A stretch of 64,000 nucleotides of DNA from an uncultured Pseudomonadales bacterium (GCA_938017975.1 CALIKQ010000051.1:19947-83946), one strand, 5' to 3'; counted from the first letter of the stretch, positions 17,857 through 27,895 are shown. Numbers and translations: made by a program. The notes: generated from the letters alone by a model not told the origin.

Positions 17857-18545
17857 GATTTATCCTCTTTGCGATTTTTGAAAATACTGGCCATAAAAAG
17901 ACCCATCAATACGAAAGCCATCGCGAACCATTGCACGGCGTAACCCGTGTGTTGTTCTGGCGACATGACCGTTGTCACCCAATGACGAGGCAAACTGTTG
18001 GGGTCCGCCTCGTCGAGCCTCAAAATCCACGGCAACAGAGGTGCACCGAGCAACGCTGACAATACTTTTGGATTTTGAGTCGGAACAATCCTTGGCCATC
18101 CTGAATACAATAAAGCCATATCGCTGTTAGGCCATTCAGATACGTAAACCACCCCTAAAGCGTTCATTGGTCGATTTAAAAAAGGCACGTCGGGTAAACT
18201 CTCTCGACTTACACCCGCCGGTATAAATCCTCTATTGATGAGCAAGGACTGCCCACTTTCTAGCTTGATTGGATGAAGCACCTCAAACCCAACTCGGCCT
18301 TCAACTACCACGTTATCCAACAAAAAAATATTTTCATGATCGATCGAACCCTCAACAACCACGCGCCGACCGGATCGAATTTCCGAACTCGAAAGTTCTG
18401 ATATCCCAGCAGCGGGAAGCGCCTCGAGCACGGCTTGTTGGTCCAGAAGTTTCCGTTTAGTGTCCGAGCGTTCCACTTGCCAAAAGCCAAGGTAAATGAA
18501 TAGCGACACGAAGATTATTGTAAAAGCCATTAGCCTCAGGCTCAT
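17853..18545 (-). CDS. SURF1 family oxidase assembly protein
   Basis: SURF1 helps insert heme A into cytochrome oxidase subunit I. The typical topology is visible: an N-terminal helix (LMAFTIIFVSLFIYLGFWQVERSDTK), a periplasmic domain with FLLDNVVVEGRVGFEVLHPI and LLINRGFIPAG, and a C-terminal helix (YAVQWFAMAFVLMGLFMASIF). The QWFAMA motif is conserved in the family. The start is uncertain: ATG 18545 gives a compact N-terminus, while in-frame GTG codons at 18560 and 18572 also follow an AGAGG sequence. It is cotranscribed with the CxxxC protein downstream. Confidence 0.88.
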   Translation of the reverse strand: MSLRLMAFTIIFVSLFIYLGFWQVERSDTKRKLLDQQAVLEALPAAGISELSSSEIRSGRRVVVEGSIDHENIFLLDNVVVEGRVGFEVLHPIKLESGQSLLINRGFIPAGVSRESLPDVPFLNRPMNALGVVYVSEWPNSDMALLYSGWPRIVPTQNPKVLSALLGAPLLPWILRLDEADPNSLPRHWVTTVMSPEQHTGYAVQWFAMAFVLMGLFMASIFKNRKEDKS

Positions 18546-18618
18546 TTGTGCTCTAATCACCGTAACATGCACCTCTGTTAGGAAAAATGCGTATAACGTT
18601 TTTCACTAAGGGCTGATT

Positions 18619-18846
18619 ATGATCTTAAAAACAATTATCGTGCTATTGCTGATCGCAAATATGATCGCGTTGGGAACGGCCTTTTACGCCATGATGCACG
18701 ATATGGGATCGGAAGAGGGTTCGCGCACTGCTCGCTTTTTACTCATTCGAGTCTCGCTTGCAGCTCTGTTGTTGATCGTTGTTGCCTATGGTCTCTATAC
18801 GGGCGATTTAGGCCTTTCTGCCCCTTGGCATCCAGACCGGCCCTAA
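18619..18846 (+). CDS. Twin-transmembrane DUF2909 protein
   Basis: This 75-residue protein has two hydrophobic helices (LKTIIVLLLIANMIALGTAFYAMM and LLIRVSLAALLLIVVAYGLYTG) separated by a short charged loop. It matches the small DUF2909 proteins found inside proteobacterial oxidase gene clusters. It lies on the opposite strand from all its oxidase neighbours, between divergent SURF1 and convergent ctaE. An oxidase-linked role is suggested only by location. Confidence 0.78.
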   Translation: MILKTIIVLLLIANMIALGTAFYAMMHDMGSEEGSRTARFLLIRVSLAALLLIVVAYGLYTGDLGLSAPWHPDRP

Positions 18847-18854
18847 ACGGAGCG

Positions 18855-19757
18855 TTACGTTCCAATCACGTACACTAGGACAAACAACAACAGCCAGACC
18901 ACGTCGACAAAATGCCAATACCAGGCTGCTGCCTCAAAACCAAAGCAGTCCGTCTTAGTGAAATGTCCCTTCATTGCTCGACCTAGCATCACTATCAGCA
19001 TAATCGTTCCGATTGTCACATGGGCACCATGGAACCCTGTCAACATGAAAAATGTCGACCCAAATATCCCTGAATTCAGCGTCAAACCAAGGTGAACATA
19101 CGCTTCATAATATTCGTAGGCTTGGCAAAACAGGAACAATACGCCCAGCGCAATCGTTACCACCAGCCAACCGATAATCTTTTTTCGCTCGCCATCGTTG
19201 ATCGCGTGATGGGCAAATGTCACGGTGAAACTCGATGTGACCAATAGAATCGTATTGATCAAGGGTAATCCCCATGCGCCAATAACGCCCTGGGGCGTAG
19301 AGAAAATTTCCGGGTTGGGATTATTTAATAAAGGCCACTGGGGTACATAGTCCGGCCAGAGCATATTGCTGGGTCCACGCTCGCCCTCACCTCCAATCCA
19401 GTCAACCACCCAAAATCTAACGTAAAAAAGAGCCCCAAAGAATGCCGCAAAAAACATCACCTCAGAAAAAATGAACCAGCTCATACCCCAAACAAACGAC
19501 TTGTTCATCTGCTGGCTATACATTTTAGCGTGGTTCTCTTCGATGACTTTAGAAAACCAAAAGAACAGTGTCGTCGCCATGACCAAGCTACCTAGAGCAA
19601 ACACCGTCGCTCCAAAATTGCTATCAGTGCCGGCCGACATTTCATTAAGAATATTGCCGCCACCATAAACTGTTAGGAAAATACCCAAGGACGCAAAAAT
19701 GGGTAATGGGCTATTGTGGGGGACGTAATAACTTTCGTAAGTGCTTTCAGACGACAA
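18855..19757 (-). CDS. ctaE: Cytochrome c oxidase subunit III
   Basis: Subunit III of the heme-copper oxidase: 300 residues with about seven helices. Conserved segments are SWFIFSEVMFFAAFFGALFY, the acidic-His region GFHGAHVTIGTIML and the C-terminal WYWHFVDVVWLLLFVLVY. The start appears to be TTG at 19757, with GGAG 7 nt upstream and no suitable ATG nearby. It follows ctaG after 12 bp in the leftward oxidase operon. Confidence 0.96.
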   Translation of the reverse strand: MSSESTYESYYVPHNSPLPIFASLGIFLTVYGGGNILNEMSAGTDSNFGATVFALGSLVMATTLFFWFSKVIEENHAKMYSQQMNKSFVWGMSWFIFSEVMFFAAFFGALFYVRFWVVDWIGGEGERGPSNMLWPDYVPQWPLLNNPNPEIFSTPQGVIGAWGLPLINTILLVTSSFTVTFAHHAINDGERKKIIGWLVVTIALGVLFLFCQAYEYYEAYVHLGLTLNSGIFGSTFFMLTGFHGAHVTIGTIMLIVMLGRAMKGHFTKTDCFGFEAAAWYWHFVDVVWLLLFVLVYVIGT

Positions 19758-19769
19758 TTGGTTTCTCCA

Positions 19770-20333
19770 TCAGCTCACGGGTATTTCAGTTGCGGCGCTG
19801 GCCGCAACTTGTGTGATATCAAATAATGTATAAGACAATGTTAAAGTTTCTACCGATGCTGGTAAATGAGGGTCTATGATAAATTTGAGCGGCATCTCGA
19901 TTCGCTCGCCCCGAGCCAATTCCTGTTGCTCAAAGCAGAAACACTCAGTTTTATGAAAATACTCGGCAGCGTGGAACGGCGCAACGCTCGGAATAGCCTG
20001 AGCCATCATTGTTTGCCGGGATGGGTTACTCGCGAAAAATACCGTGCTATACGCTTGTCCTGGCTGAACCTTCATCGTTCGGACTGTCGGCCTAAACTCC
20101 CAAGGCATATTGGCGTTGTTGTTTGCCAAGAACTGCACGGTTACCCATCGGTCTTTGTCCACTTCAAGCGGCGCGCCAGCAATGTACGGCCCAGAAGTCT
20201 TACCGTTGGCTCCAGTAACTTGACAATAAATGTCATAGAGGGGGACCAAAGCAAAACCAAAAACAAACATACCCACAACGACGCCCAATAACTTGAGCGT
20301 CATTTTAGATTGGATATTTTGATCAGCAGCCAC
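19770..20333 (-). CDS. ctaG: Cytochrome c oxidase assembly protein CtaG/Cox11
   Basis: Cox11 delivers copper to the CuB site of subunit I. The 187-residue protein has one N-terminal helix (KLLGVVVGMFVFGFALVPLYDIYCQVTG, with a conserved Cys) and the copper-binding CFCF motif in HKTECFCFEQQ. The GTG at 20333 is taken as the start, with a GAGAG-type ribosome site; ATG at 20303 is the alternative. It lies between ctaD and ctaE, the common proteobacterial order. Confidence 0.95.
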   Translation of the reverse strand: MAADQNIQSKMTLKLLGVVVGMFVFGFALVPLYDIYCQVTGANGKTSGPYIAGAPLEVDKDRWVTVQFLANNNANMPWEFRPTVRTMKVQPGQAYSTVFFASNPSRQTMMAQAIPSVAPFHAAEYFHKTECFCFEQQELARGERIEMPLKFIIDPHLPASVETLTLSYTLFDITQVAASAATEIPVS

Positions 20334-20353
20334 CGATTAAATCTCTCTTTAAC

Positions 20354-21952
20354 CTAAGCTGTTGCACGTTCAGGCAGCGCCGGTGGCGTGGAAAAAGTGT
20401 GGTACGGGGCGGGTGATGCAATCGTCCACTCAAGCCCCTCGGCACCATCCCAAACTTCATCCGTCGCCTTTTTGCCGCCCATCACGCACTTGATCACGAT
20501 GAACAAGAACAGGAGCTGGCTGAAGCCAAAGATAAAGGCACCAACACTGGAGACCATATTCCAATCTGCAAATTGCAGCGCATAATCTGGGTACCGTCGG
20601 GGCATCCCTGCCAAACCTATGAAGTGCTGAGGGAAGAATGTCACATTCACACCAACAAAAGACAGCCAGAAGTGGGTTTTCCCAAGGGTCTCATCGTACA
20701 TGTTGCCCGTCCACTTGGGTAACCAGTAGTACGCCGCAGCCATGATCGAAAAAATTGAGCCAGGCACTAAAACATAATGAAAATGCGCTACAACGAAATA
20801 CGTATCGTGATACTGGAAATCTGCTGGCACGATCGCAAGCATCAATCCTGATAGTCCGCCGATCGTGAACAAAATCACAAAAGCAATCGCAAACAACATT
20901 GGGGTTTCAAAGGTCATAGAGCCCTGCCACATTGTCGCTACCCAATTGAACACCTTGACGCCTGTGGGGACCGCAATGAGCATGGTTGCATACATAAAAT
21001 ATAGCTCGCCCGCAATTGGCATTCCCACGGTGAACATGTGATGTGCCCAAACGATAAAGGACAAGAAGGCAATTGATGCTGTGGCATACACCATCGAGTC
21101 ATAGCCAAATAATTTCTTTCGAGCAAACGTCGGGATGATTGCCGAGACCACGCCAAACGCGGGAAGAATCATGATGTAGACTTCTGGGTGTCCAAAGAAC
21201 CAAAACACGTGCTGGAACAAAACGGGGTCGCCGCCACCACCTGCATTGAAAAAAGCTGTTCCAAAATGGATGTCCATGAGCATCATGGTTACGACACCAG
21301 CTAGTACCGGCATCACAGCGATCAATAAGTACGCGGTGATCAACCAAGTCCAAACAAATAGCGGCATATCCATCAACCGCATCCCTGGGGCACGCAAGTT
21401 AAGGATCGTAACAACAACGTTGATAGAGCCCATGATGGATGAGATTCCCATTAAATGGACCGCGAATATAAAAAACGTAACGCTGGGCGGCGCGTACTCT
21501 GTGGATAGTGGGGCGTAGAATGTCCAACCAAAATTCGGTGCGCCACCTTCCATAAACAAGGTGCTGAGCAACATTCCAAAAGCAAAAGGCAAAATCCAGA
21601 AGCTATAGTTGTTCATCCGGGGTAGAGCCATGTCTGGCGCCCCAATCATCATCGGGACCAACCAATTGGCCAAGCCTACAAAAGCTGGCATCACGGCTCC
21701 AAAAACCATGATGAGACCATGCATAGTTGTCATTTGGTTAAAAAATTCCGGTACCACAAGCTGCAAACCCGGCTGGAAAAGCTCTGCGCGGATAACCAAC
21801 GCCATACAGCCACCCACTAGGAACATGGCGAAGCTAAACCAGAGATAGAGTGTGCCGATATCTTTATGATTTGTTGTCAGTACCCAACGCATCAGGCCTT
21901 TATCAGGGCCGTGATGGTGATCGTCATGATGATTTTCTATGACTGCGCTCAT
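20354..21952 (-). CDS. ctaD: Cytochrome c oxidase subunit I
   Basis: This is the catalytic subunit carrying low-spin heme, the high-spin heme-CuB centre and the proton channels. The 532 residues include the first heme-ligand His in [12 protein letters not shown], the CuB/Tyr cross-link motif [17 protein letters not shown], the CuB histidine pair [13 protein letters not shown], and the heme ligands in [12 protein letters not shown]. All are intact, so the enzyme should be active. It would need heme A, or heme O if heme A is not made. It lies 10 bp after ctaC in a leftward operon. Confidence 0.98.
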   Translation of the reverse strand: MSAVIENHHDDHHHGPDKGLMRWVLTTNHKDIGTLYLWFSFAMFLVGGCMALVIRAELFQPGLQLVVPEFFNQMTTMHGLIMVFGAVMPAFVGLANWLVPMMIGAPDMALPRMNNYSFWILPFAFGMLLSTLFMEGGAPNFGWTFYAPLSTEYAPPSVTFFIFAVHLMGISSIMGSINVVVTILNLRAPGMRLMDMPLFVWTWLITAYLLIAVMPVLAGVVTMMLMDIHFGTAFFNAGGGGDPVLFQHVFWFFGHPEVYIMILPAFGVVSAIIPTFARKKLFGYDSMVYATASIAFLSFIVWAHHMFTVGMPIAGELYFMYATMLIAVPTGVKVFNWVATMWQGSMTFETPMLFAIAFVILFTIGGLSGLMLAIVPADFQYHDTYFVVAHFHYVLVPGSIFSIMAAAYYWLPKWTGNMYDETLGKTHFWLSFVGVNVTFFPQHFIGLAGMPRRYPDYALQFADWNMVSSVGAFIFGFSQLLFLFIVIKCVMGGKKATDEVWDGAEGLEWTIASPAPYHTFSTPPALPERATA

Positions 21953-21961
21953 CGGTCTCTC

Positions 21962-23140
21962 CTATTCTTTCGCGACTATCAGTGCATTGACTTCTCTGGG
22001 CTGCACTAAATCACCCACATCGTTACCCCAGGCGTTGCGCTCATAGGTCACAACCGCCGCGATCTCTGCTGGGTTGAGCTGGGCCGCAAAGGCCTGCATG
22101 GCTGAACCCGCTTTGCCATTAACGACGATGTCGACATGCGCGTCCAAGTCCCCTATCGCCATCCCCTGACCTACCAAGGATGGGAACGCTGGCGGAATGC
22201 CCTGACCATTTGCCTGATGGCAGGTCTGACAGTGCTGCGCATAGACCGTCTCGCCTGTTTCCATGAGCTCTGCCATAGACCAAGTCTTACCGACCGTTTC
22301 GTAGACGTCCTTGGCTTCCTGTTGCTTCATTGCAAGCCAATTCTCATATTCGTCCTGCTCAACGGCTTTCACCACAATCGGCATAAAGCCGTGATCTTTT
22401 CCGCAGAGTTCCGTACATTTGCCTCGATAAATCCCTGGTTCTTCAACAACCGCCCATGATTCATGGACGAAACCGGGAATCGCATCTTTTTTGACTGCAA
22501 AATCAGGAACCCACCACGAATGAATCACATCATTGGAAGTGATTAAGAACCTAACGCGCTTATTGATTGGGATAACCAACGGATTGTCCACATCTGATAG
22601 GTAGTGCTCCCGCTTAGGCGCTCGGTTGTAAAATTCGTCCGGAGGCGTGAGCAGACTGCTCATGAATTTCACTTCTTGGGCAGGATCATCATTCAGATAC
22701 GTGTATTGCCACTTCCATTGATAACCACGCACCTCGATGTCGATATCAGCGTTCGAGGAATCATACATATCTCGCAAGGTGCTGGTCGCAGGAACGGCCA
22801 TACCAATCAGGATAAAAATCGGAATAATCGTCCACGCGTATTCAAGCTTCGTGCTGTGCGAAAAAGTGGCTGGTTCATGTCCCAACGACTTACGGTGAAC
22901 CAACATAGACCAGATCATAATTCCAAAGACGATCACACCGATCAGTACACAAATTCCAAAGATCAGCATATGCAAGTCATAGACTTCTCGACTGATCTCC
23001 GTGACACCTTGCGTCATGTTGAGTGCTGACCAATCCGCTAGCACACTCCAACTCGAACCTACCGCAATCGCTGCAATTAACCATTTGAGGCCAATCAGGT
23101 ACCCACTGCGCCCTTGATCTCTTTTTTCCGTTCCTGTCAT
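21962..23140 (-). CDS. ctaC: Cytochrome c oxidase subunit II with fused cytochrome c domain (caa3 type)
   Basis: The 392-residue subunit II has a signal or anchor segment, two membrane helices and the CuA domain (HSWWVPDFAVKKDAIPG and GKCTELCGKDHGFM). A C-terminal c-type cytochrome domain carries the heme motif CQTCH, so the complex is caa3-type and can accept electrons through the fused heme. I set the start at ATG 23140, with GGAG 9 nt upstream; the open frame extends to 23251 without similarity. It is the first gene of the operon. A strong promoter lies about 430 bp upstream. Confidence 0.95.
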   Translation of the reverse strand: MTGTEKRDQGRSGYLIGLKWLIAAIAVGSSWSVLADWSALNMTQGVTEISREVYDLHMLIFGICVLIGVIVFGIMIWSMLVHRKSLGHEPATFSHSTKLEYAWTIIPIFILIGMAVPATSTLRDMYDSSNADIDIEVRGYQWKWQYTYLNDDPAQEVKFMSSLLTPPDEFYNRAPKREHYLSDVDNPLVIPINKRVRFLITSNDVIHSWWVPDFAVKKDAIPGFVHESWAVVEEPGIYRGKCTELCGKDHGFMPIVVKAVEQDEYENWLAMKQQEAKDVYETVGKTWSMAELMETGETVYAQHCQTCHQANGQGIPPAFPSLVGQGMAIGDLDAHVDIVVNGKAGSAMQAFAAQLNPAEIAAVVTYERNAWGNDVGDLVQPREVNALIVAKE

Positions 23141-23601
23141 TACCAGCAACTCCAACCTATTTAACGACTTATGACTATTTACAGCGTTCTTCCCGCAAGA
23201 CGCGACATTTCGCTGCATTGGACTTGGGATTGTTCCCGAACCTAACCTCACTGCTCAAGCGCGTCCTTTACTTTACGCGCTACAAGGGAGACCTCAGAGA
23301 AACACGCATTTCGTGCTTCAGGCCAACGGCCCCCTAATTATCTGGCTTTTACGCTAGGAATGCACCAACCAGATCCTGCGTTTTCGACTTATTGACCTCA
23401 TTTATTGGCACCAATCACCTTCAGCGCGCTTCCTTCCCCTGAGTAGCTTAAAGCGCGGAATCACATAACCCGCTAAAGGTCAGCCAGTCGCACACTTTTT
23501 AACCTTCAGGCGAAACGCCATCTCTCAAAAGGATTATCTTGAATTGCTGCCGCTGTTCTGCTTTCAAAGCGGCGCAATTATAGCCTCGGTGGCCAACGCT
23601 C
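23141..23601. other. 461-bp intergenic leader upstream of the cytochrome oxidase operon
   Basis: No coding frame of note is present. If transcribed leftward from the strong promoter at 23577-23605, the whole interval would be a leader of about 430 nt for ctaC. It holds several hairpin-forming repeats: the 23542-23579 hairpin at its 5' end, an ATCTGG/CCAGAT pair around 23340-23374, an AGCGCGT/ACGCGCT pair around 23259-23282 and an ATTGG-CA-CCAAT repeat at 23404-23415. No intrinsic terminator with a U-tract is visible that would release a short RNA. Confidence 0.6.
23542..23579. repeat. 12-bp inverted repeat at the promoter start region
   Basis: AATTGC (23542-23547) and GCCGCT (23549-23554), with one extra T between them, pair with AGCGGC (23568-23573) and GCAATT (23574-23579) around a 13-nt loop. 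The right arm overlaps the leftward -10 hexamer and the predicted start of transcription. The RNA would therefore begin with a stable 5' hairpin, or the DNA could be an operator. Confidence 0.55.
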
Positions 23602-23605
23602 TCAA
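23577..23605 (-). promoter_or_regulatory. Strong sigma-70 promoter facing the cytochrome oxidase operon
   Basis: On the minus strand TTGAGA (23605-23600) is followed at exactly 17 bp by a perfect TATAAT (23582-23577). The -35 hexamer overlaps the stop codon of yheV. The start of transcription would be near 23570. This is among the best promoter matches in the window. Confidence 0.7.
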
Positions 23606-23814
23606 GTCGAAGCATCAATTATTTCAATAACCTGGGGAACAGAGTCATCAAGTAACCGACCTGCCTCCGCGCTGTCATGAGGCTGAGGGCGAGCCTCTTG
23701 AAACGAGCAGGAAACGCACCGGATCACGTCTGACGCAGCGCCGCTCTCGAGAAAAAGAGTGTCTTCTGCACCACATTCCTGGCAGCGCGCCCCTGCGATA
23801 AAACGCCGACTCAA
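23602..23814 (-). CDS. yheV: YheV family zinc-ribbon protein
   Basis: This 70-residue protein has two CxxC knuckles, CQEC and CVSC, forming a putative zinc ribbon, and the family-typical opening RRFIAGARC. The C-terminus has the VIEI segment. Function is unknown; the gene is an established neighbour of prlC in Pseudomonas. The start is most likely TTG at 23814, overlapping the prlC stop (TTGA), so translation is probably coupled. Confidence 0.85.
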   Translation of the reverse strand: MSRRFIAGARCQECGAEDTLFLESGAASDVIRCVSCSFQEARPQPHDSAEAGRLLDDSVPQVIEIIDAST

Positions 23815-25850
23815 ACCGCAATGCCCTCTTGCTTGAGTAAAGCTTCAACAGATGGCTCCCTCCCGCGGAAGGTTTTAAATAACTCCATGGCATCTCGGGA
23901 CCCGCCTTGCTCCAACACAGTCGATAAAAACTGTTCTCCTGTTTGGCGGTTGAATAACCCCTCCGCTTCAAATTTTGAAAACGCGTCCGCACTCAAAACT
24001 TCAGCCCATTTGTAGCTGTAGTATCCAGCGGCATAGCCCATCTCGTTCCCAAAAATGTGGTTAAACCCATTTTGAAATCGATTGACCGGAATGTTCGGCG
24101 TCACACCAGTCGATGTCCGGACTTCATCAAGAATCTCCTGAACAATGGCCGCTGAACCGTCAAATTCGTTGTGCAGTCTAAAATCAAAAAGCGCAAATTC
24201 GAGCTGACGCACCATCTTCATACCCGACTGGTAGTTCTTAACAGCCAACATCTTTTCCAAAAGTGCCTTGGGCAGGGGTTCACCGGTCAAATAATGACCC
24301 GAAATCAATCCCAGTGCTTCTGAGGCCCAACACCAGTTTTCCAAAAATTGGCTGGGAAGTTCAACGGCATCCCATGCGACCCCGTTAATGCCGGACACTG
24401 ACAAGCAATCAACTTGAGTTAGCATATGATGCAGACCGTGACCGAACTCATGAAAAAGCGTGACCACCTCATCATGACTTAGCAAAGCATCCTGACCATC
24501 AATGGGTGCTGAAAAATTACAAGTCAAAAATGCAACAGGCAAGGTGAGACCATGGATTGGGTGTCGCCGTCGACACCGGCAGTCCGCCATCCAAGCCCCA
24601 CCGCGCTTCTTCGCACGGGCATACAAGTCGAGGTAAAACTGGGCTATCACCTCGTTATCTCGCTTGATAACGTAGGTAGTAACATCAGGATGCCACACCG
24701 AAACATTTGCTGTCTGTTCGATGTCGATGTCGAATAAGCGCCTGACGATTTCGAAAAGTCCGTTGAGTACCTTGGTGGCCGGAAAATAAGGTCTAATATC
24801 CTCATCAGACAGTGCAAATTTCTGCTGTTTAAGCCGCTCCGCGCAAAAAGCTAAATCCCAAGGCTGAAGGGTTTCGATACCCAGACTATCCCTCGCAAAA
24901 ATATTAATTGCGCTCATTTCCTCCAGCGCGACTGGTCGGGTTCGTTCGTTAAGCTCGGCCAAAAATTCGAGGACCTTTTCAGGGGATACGGCCATCTTTT
25001 TTGCTAGGCTAAGTTCCGAGAATCGTTCAAAACCTAGCATTTCAGCAAGCAACTGACGGTCGGTCAGAATTTTATGCATCAATGCTGTGTTATCGAACTG
25101 GCCGGCCTGAGGGCCTTGGTCAGAGGCTCGAGTGACAAACGCTTCATAGATCTCACGCCTGAGTTCTCGATCCTCAGCGTAAGTCATCACTGCGAGATAA
25201 CTGGGTGCGCTTAGATCAAGCCTAAATCCCTTTATTCCTGCATCCTTGGCATTCTGACGGGAGAGCGCCATTGCACGCTCTGGCAAGCCTTGAAGTCGTG
25301 CACTTGTCTCTAGGTGCATGTGCCAAGCATCGGTAGCGTCTAAAACATTCTCTGCATAGCGACTGGTATTTGCAGACAAGGATTGTTTTAGCGCACCAAA
25401 GCGTTCGCGAGTCGATTCATCCAGATCAACGCCCGATAACTGAAAATCCCGAAGCGCATTGTCGATCGCTTTTTGCTCAGCAACGGTCAAATTGAGGACT
25501 TCAGTATTCCGTTGCAGTATCTCGTATAGGTTTTTAAGCGCAGTGTCTTGGCCTTGCGCGGTTTCATAAGCACTGATTAACGGCAAACACGCATTATAGG
25601 CCGCTCGTAACTCATCATTATTCATGACCGCATTTAAGTGCGAGACTGGCGACCACACATCTGCCAGCCGTGCTGCTAAACGCTCAAGTTCATGAAGCGC
25701 TTGATAGGCCTGTTCTGGCGTTAAAGCCAGTTTGTATTGATCAATCTCGGCTTGATTTTGTTCAAGAATCGCTTTGATGGCCGGCTCAATATGGCTGGGT
25801 TCAATTTGATCAAAAGCGGGTAGCTCCCCGTCACAAAGTAATGGGTTCAT
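23811..25850 (-). CDS. prlC: Oligopeptidase A (M3 zinc metallopeptidase)
   Basis: PrlC degrades oligopeptides and cleaved signal peptides in the cytoplasm. The 679-residue protein has the M3 zinc signature HEFGHGLHHML, with the third zinc ligand Glu expected in the downstream AVELPSQFLENW helix. The C-terminal segment GNEMGYAAGYYSYKWAEVLSADAF is typical. ATG 25850 overlaps the aroE stop (ATGA) and has GGAG 6 nt upstream; a TTG four codons earlier is less likely. Confidence 0.96.
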   Translation of the reverse strand: MNPLLCDGELPAFDQIEPSHIEPAIKAILEQNQAEIDQYKLALTPEQAYQALHELERLAARLADVWSPVSHLNAVMNNDELRAAYNACLPLISAYETAQGQDTALKNLYEILQRNTEVLNLTVAEQKAIDNALRDFQLSGVDLDESTRERFGALKQSLSANTSRYAENVLDATDAWHMHLETSARLQGLPERAMALSRQNAKDAGIKGFRLDLSAPSYLAVMTYAEDRELRREIYEAFVTRASDQGPQAGQFDNTALMHKILTDRQLLAEMLGFERFSELSLAKKMAVSPEKVLEFLAELNERTRPVALEEMSAINIFARDSLGIETLQPWDLAFCAERLKQQKFALSDEDIRPYFPATKVLNGLFEIVRRLFDIDIEQTANVSVWHPDVTTYVIKRDNEVIAQFYLDLYARAKKRGGAWMADCRCRRRHPIHGLTLPVAFLTCNFSAPIDGQDALLSHDEVVTLFHEFGHGLHHMLTQVDCLSVSGINGVAWDAVELPSQFLENWCWASEALGLISGHYLTGEPLPKALLEKMLAVKNYQSGMKMVRQLEFALFDFRLHNEFDGSAAIVQEILDEVRTSTGVTPNIPVNRFQNGFNHIFGNEMGYAAGYYSYKWAEVLSADAFSKFEAEGLFNRQTGEQFLSTVLEQGGSRDAMELFKTFRGREPSVEALLKQEGIAV

Positions 25851-26686
25851 TCGGGTCTCCAAGGTGACGCGGTTTTCAAAGGCCGGGCATCAAAGCGCGC
25901 CCGAAGCTTTTGGGTGTTGGGCATTTCACCGAACCAGATCTCAAAGGCAAATGCCGCCTGCTCTATCAGCATGCCAAGGCCGTCAACGCACATCGCGGCA
26001 CCCAAATTATCGCACCAATGCAGGAAGGGCGTGCCATCCTGGCGGTAACTCAAGTCGTAGCACTGAGTATGATTTTTGATGATCGATGCGGGTAGATCGG
26101 GAACCTGATCAGAAAGGCCTGCAGCGCTAGCGTTTACAATCACTTCGTATCCTGGATCTAAATCATCTGCAATTTTTGCAGAGACTGAAGTCTGGGTAAG
26201 CCGACCAGCAAGCGCGATGGCGCGCTCTGGAGACCGATTCCAAATATGGATCACGCTCGGGGCTTGCTGCGCTAATGCATCGATGATGCCTTGAGCTGCT
26301 CCACCAGCACCCACCAGCAAGACGCGCTTTCCAGTGACTGAAATCCCATAATGAAGCAAGTCAGCCATAAAGCCAGCCGAATCCGTGTTGTATCCTGTCA
26401 CCGACCCCAAGTCAGAGAACTTTAGCGTGTTAAGCACCCCGAAGGCTTGTGCTTCCGGAGCAATGTGATCGCACAATGCGACCACTTCAGACTTATACGG
26501 TACCGTGATATTGCAGCCCAAAGCCCCGCTTCGAACTAATTCAGAAACCTGATCACCCAACCGTCCTGGTGAGACATCGATCTTTTGATAATCGATGGAA
26601 TAACCAAATTGCTGAGCAAAATCTTGGTGGATTTCTGGTGACCGGCTGTGCGCGATAGGGTGGCCTAAAACGGCAAGTCGGTTCAC
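25847..26686 (-). CDS. aroE: Shikimate dehydrogenase
   Basis: AroE reduces 3-dehydroshikimate to shikimate with NADPH in aromatic amino acid synthesis. In its 279 residues the substrate-binding SRSPEIH, catalytic Lys in NITVPYKSEV and Asp in YNTDSAGF are visible, as is the nucleotide-binding GAGGAAQGI. The start is GTG 26686, which overlaps the tsaC stop (GTGA). The tsaC-aroE pair is conserved in many gammaproteobacteria. Confidence 0.96.
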   Translation of the reverse strand: MNRLAVLGHPIAHSRSPEIHQDFAQQFGYSIDYQKIDVSPGRLGDQVSELVRSGALGCNITVPYKSEVVALCDHIAPEAQAFGVLNTLKFSDLGSVTGYNTDSAGFMADLLHYGISVTGKRVLLVGAGGAAQGIIDALAQQAPSVIHIWNRSPERAIALAGRLTQTSVSAKIADDLDPGYEVIVNASAAGLSDQVPDLPASIIKNHTQCYDLSYRQDGTPFLHWCDNLGAAMCVDGLGMLIEQAAFAFEIWFGEMPNTQKLRARFDARPLKTASPWRPE

Positions 26687-27267
26687 CCGCTTTGCCCTGG
26701 TCGCAGCACTCTGCCCGAAACAAGATCCACAATTTCACTCGGCCCAGCGGCTCCGCCCAATGCCCCAGGGATGACAAAATCCAACAGATCACCAAACATT
26801 GCGAAAACCTCTCCCTGGCTCATCGCTGGCGGCTCGCCCCTGCGATTCGCTGACGTCGAGACAAGAGGCCCTTGTTTGAGTCGGCACAGTGCACGAACAA
26901 TCGGATGGGCGGACACCCTCAAAGCAACTGTCGTATGGTGTCCCTTGATGATTTCCGGGCAGAATCCGGTATCAGGCACAACAAAGGTGACTGGTCCAGG
27001 CCAACGCGCTTCCAGTTTCTTGCGCTGATCGGGAGTAATGCCCGAAAGATACGGTTCAAACTGCTCTATCTCTGCAGCAACCAGGATTAAACCCGGTTCT
27101 TTTGGTCGCTGCTTTATCTCCAATAATCGCTGAACGGCGCTGGTTGATTCAGGCGCACAACCGAGCCCCCACACGCCCTCGGTTGGATAAGCAATCACAG
27201 CACCATCGAGTAACGATTGCTTGGTGCACTCAGTTTTTAACTCAGTTGTTTTGGAATTGCTGACCAA
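26683..27267 (-). CDS. tsaC: Threonylcarbamoyl-AMP synthase TsaC (Sua5/YrdC)
   Basis: TsaC makes threonylcarbamoyl-adenylate for the t6A37 modification of ANN-decoding tRNAs. The family core is visible: [57 protein letters not shown] and PSEIVDL. No ATG precedes the core. I chose TTG 27267 because CGGAG lies just upstream and the N-terminal length fits E. coli TsaC; GTG 27309 is an alternative. The gene overlaps the 3' end of purE by 26 bp and the aroE start by 4 bp. Confidence 0.9.
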   Translation of the reverse strand: MVSNSKTTELKTECTKQSLLDGAVIAYPTEGVWGLGCAPESTSAVQRLLEIKQRPKEPGLILVAAEIEQFEPYLSGITPDQRKKLEARWPGPVTFVVPDTGFCPEIIKGHHTTVALRVSAHPIVRALCRLKQGPLVSTSANRRGEPPAMSQGEVFAMFGDLLDFVIPGALGGAAGPSEIVDLVSGRVLRPGQSG

Positions 27268-27751
27268 CGATCTCCGCCTTTGCAATGATTGCCTGTGCGT
27301 TCTCGGCACGTTCTGCCTTTAACGCCTCAGCCAGAGCATCATCTGCGAGCGCCATCATTTGAACAGCCAAGTATCCTGCATTTTTCGCGCCCGCTTTACC
27401 GATGGCCACAGTCGCAACGGGGATGCCACCTGGCATTTGGACCGTTGACAAAAGTGCATCAAAACCCTGCAAGGGACCAGCATCAATTGGCACGCCAATA
27501 ACTGGACGGCAGGTCTGCGCTGCAACTGCGCCCGCTAAGTGGGCAGCCATTCCTGCCCCAGCGATAAAGGCTTGGCAACCCCTTTCCTCAGCGCCCTGAA
27601 CATATTTTTGCGTTTCAGCTGGCGTTCGGTGGGCTGATGTGACCTTGACCTCGAAAGCGATTGAAAACTTTTTCAGAATATCGACTGCTGCTTCCATAAC
27701 GGGCAAATCAGAGTCTGACCCCATCAATATCGCCACGAATTTATGTCCCAT
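27242..27751 (-). CDS. purE: N5-carboxyaminoimidazole ribonucleotide mutase
   Basis: PurE converts N5-CAIR to CAIR in purine synthesis. The 169-residue protein shows [10 protein letters not shown], the SAHRTP substrate loop and [14 protein letters not shown] followed by PVIGVP, all typical of class I PurE. The start is ATG 27751, with GGAG 6 nt upstream; an open extension to 27868 has no similarity. purK, the usual partner, is not adjacent. Confidence 0.95.
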   Translation of the reverse strand: MGHKFVAILMGSDSDLPVMEAAVDILKKFSIAFEVKVTSAHRTPAETQKYVQGAEERGCQAFIAGAGMAAHLAGAVAAQTCRPVIGVPIDAGPLQGFDALLSTVQMPGGIPVATVAIGKAGAKNAGYLAVQMMALADDALAEALKAERAENAQAIIAKAEIVGQQFQNN

Positions 27752-27895
27752 AACCTTCTCCAATCTCAAAACCCCCATTATAAGCAATAACCGTCGTCTC
27801 AGCACCTGATGAAGCGCTCGATACGTCTTTTTATTGAACAGACACTGGGAATTTTTGGAACGAGACAACAGGTTTTAACGTCACCGGAATTAAGA

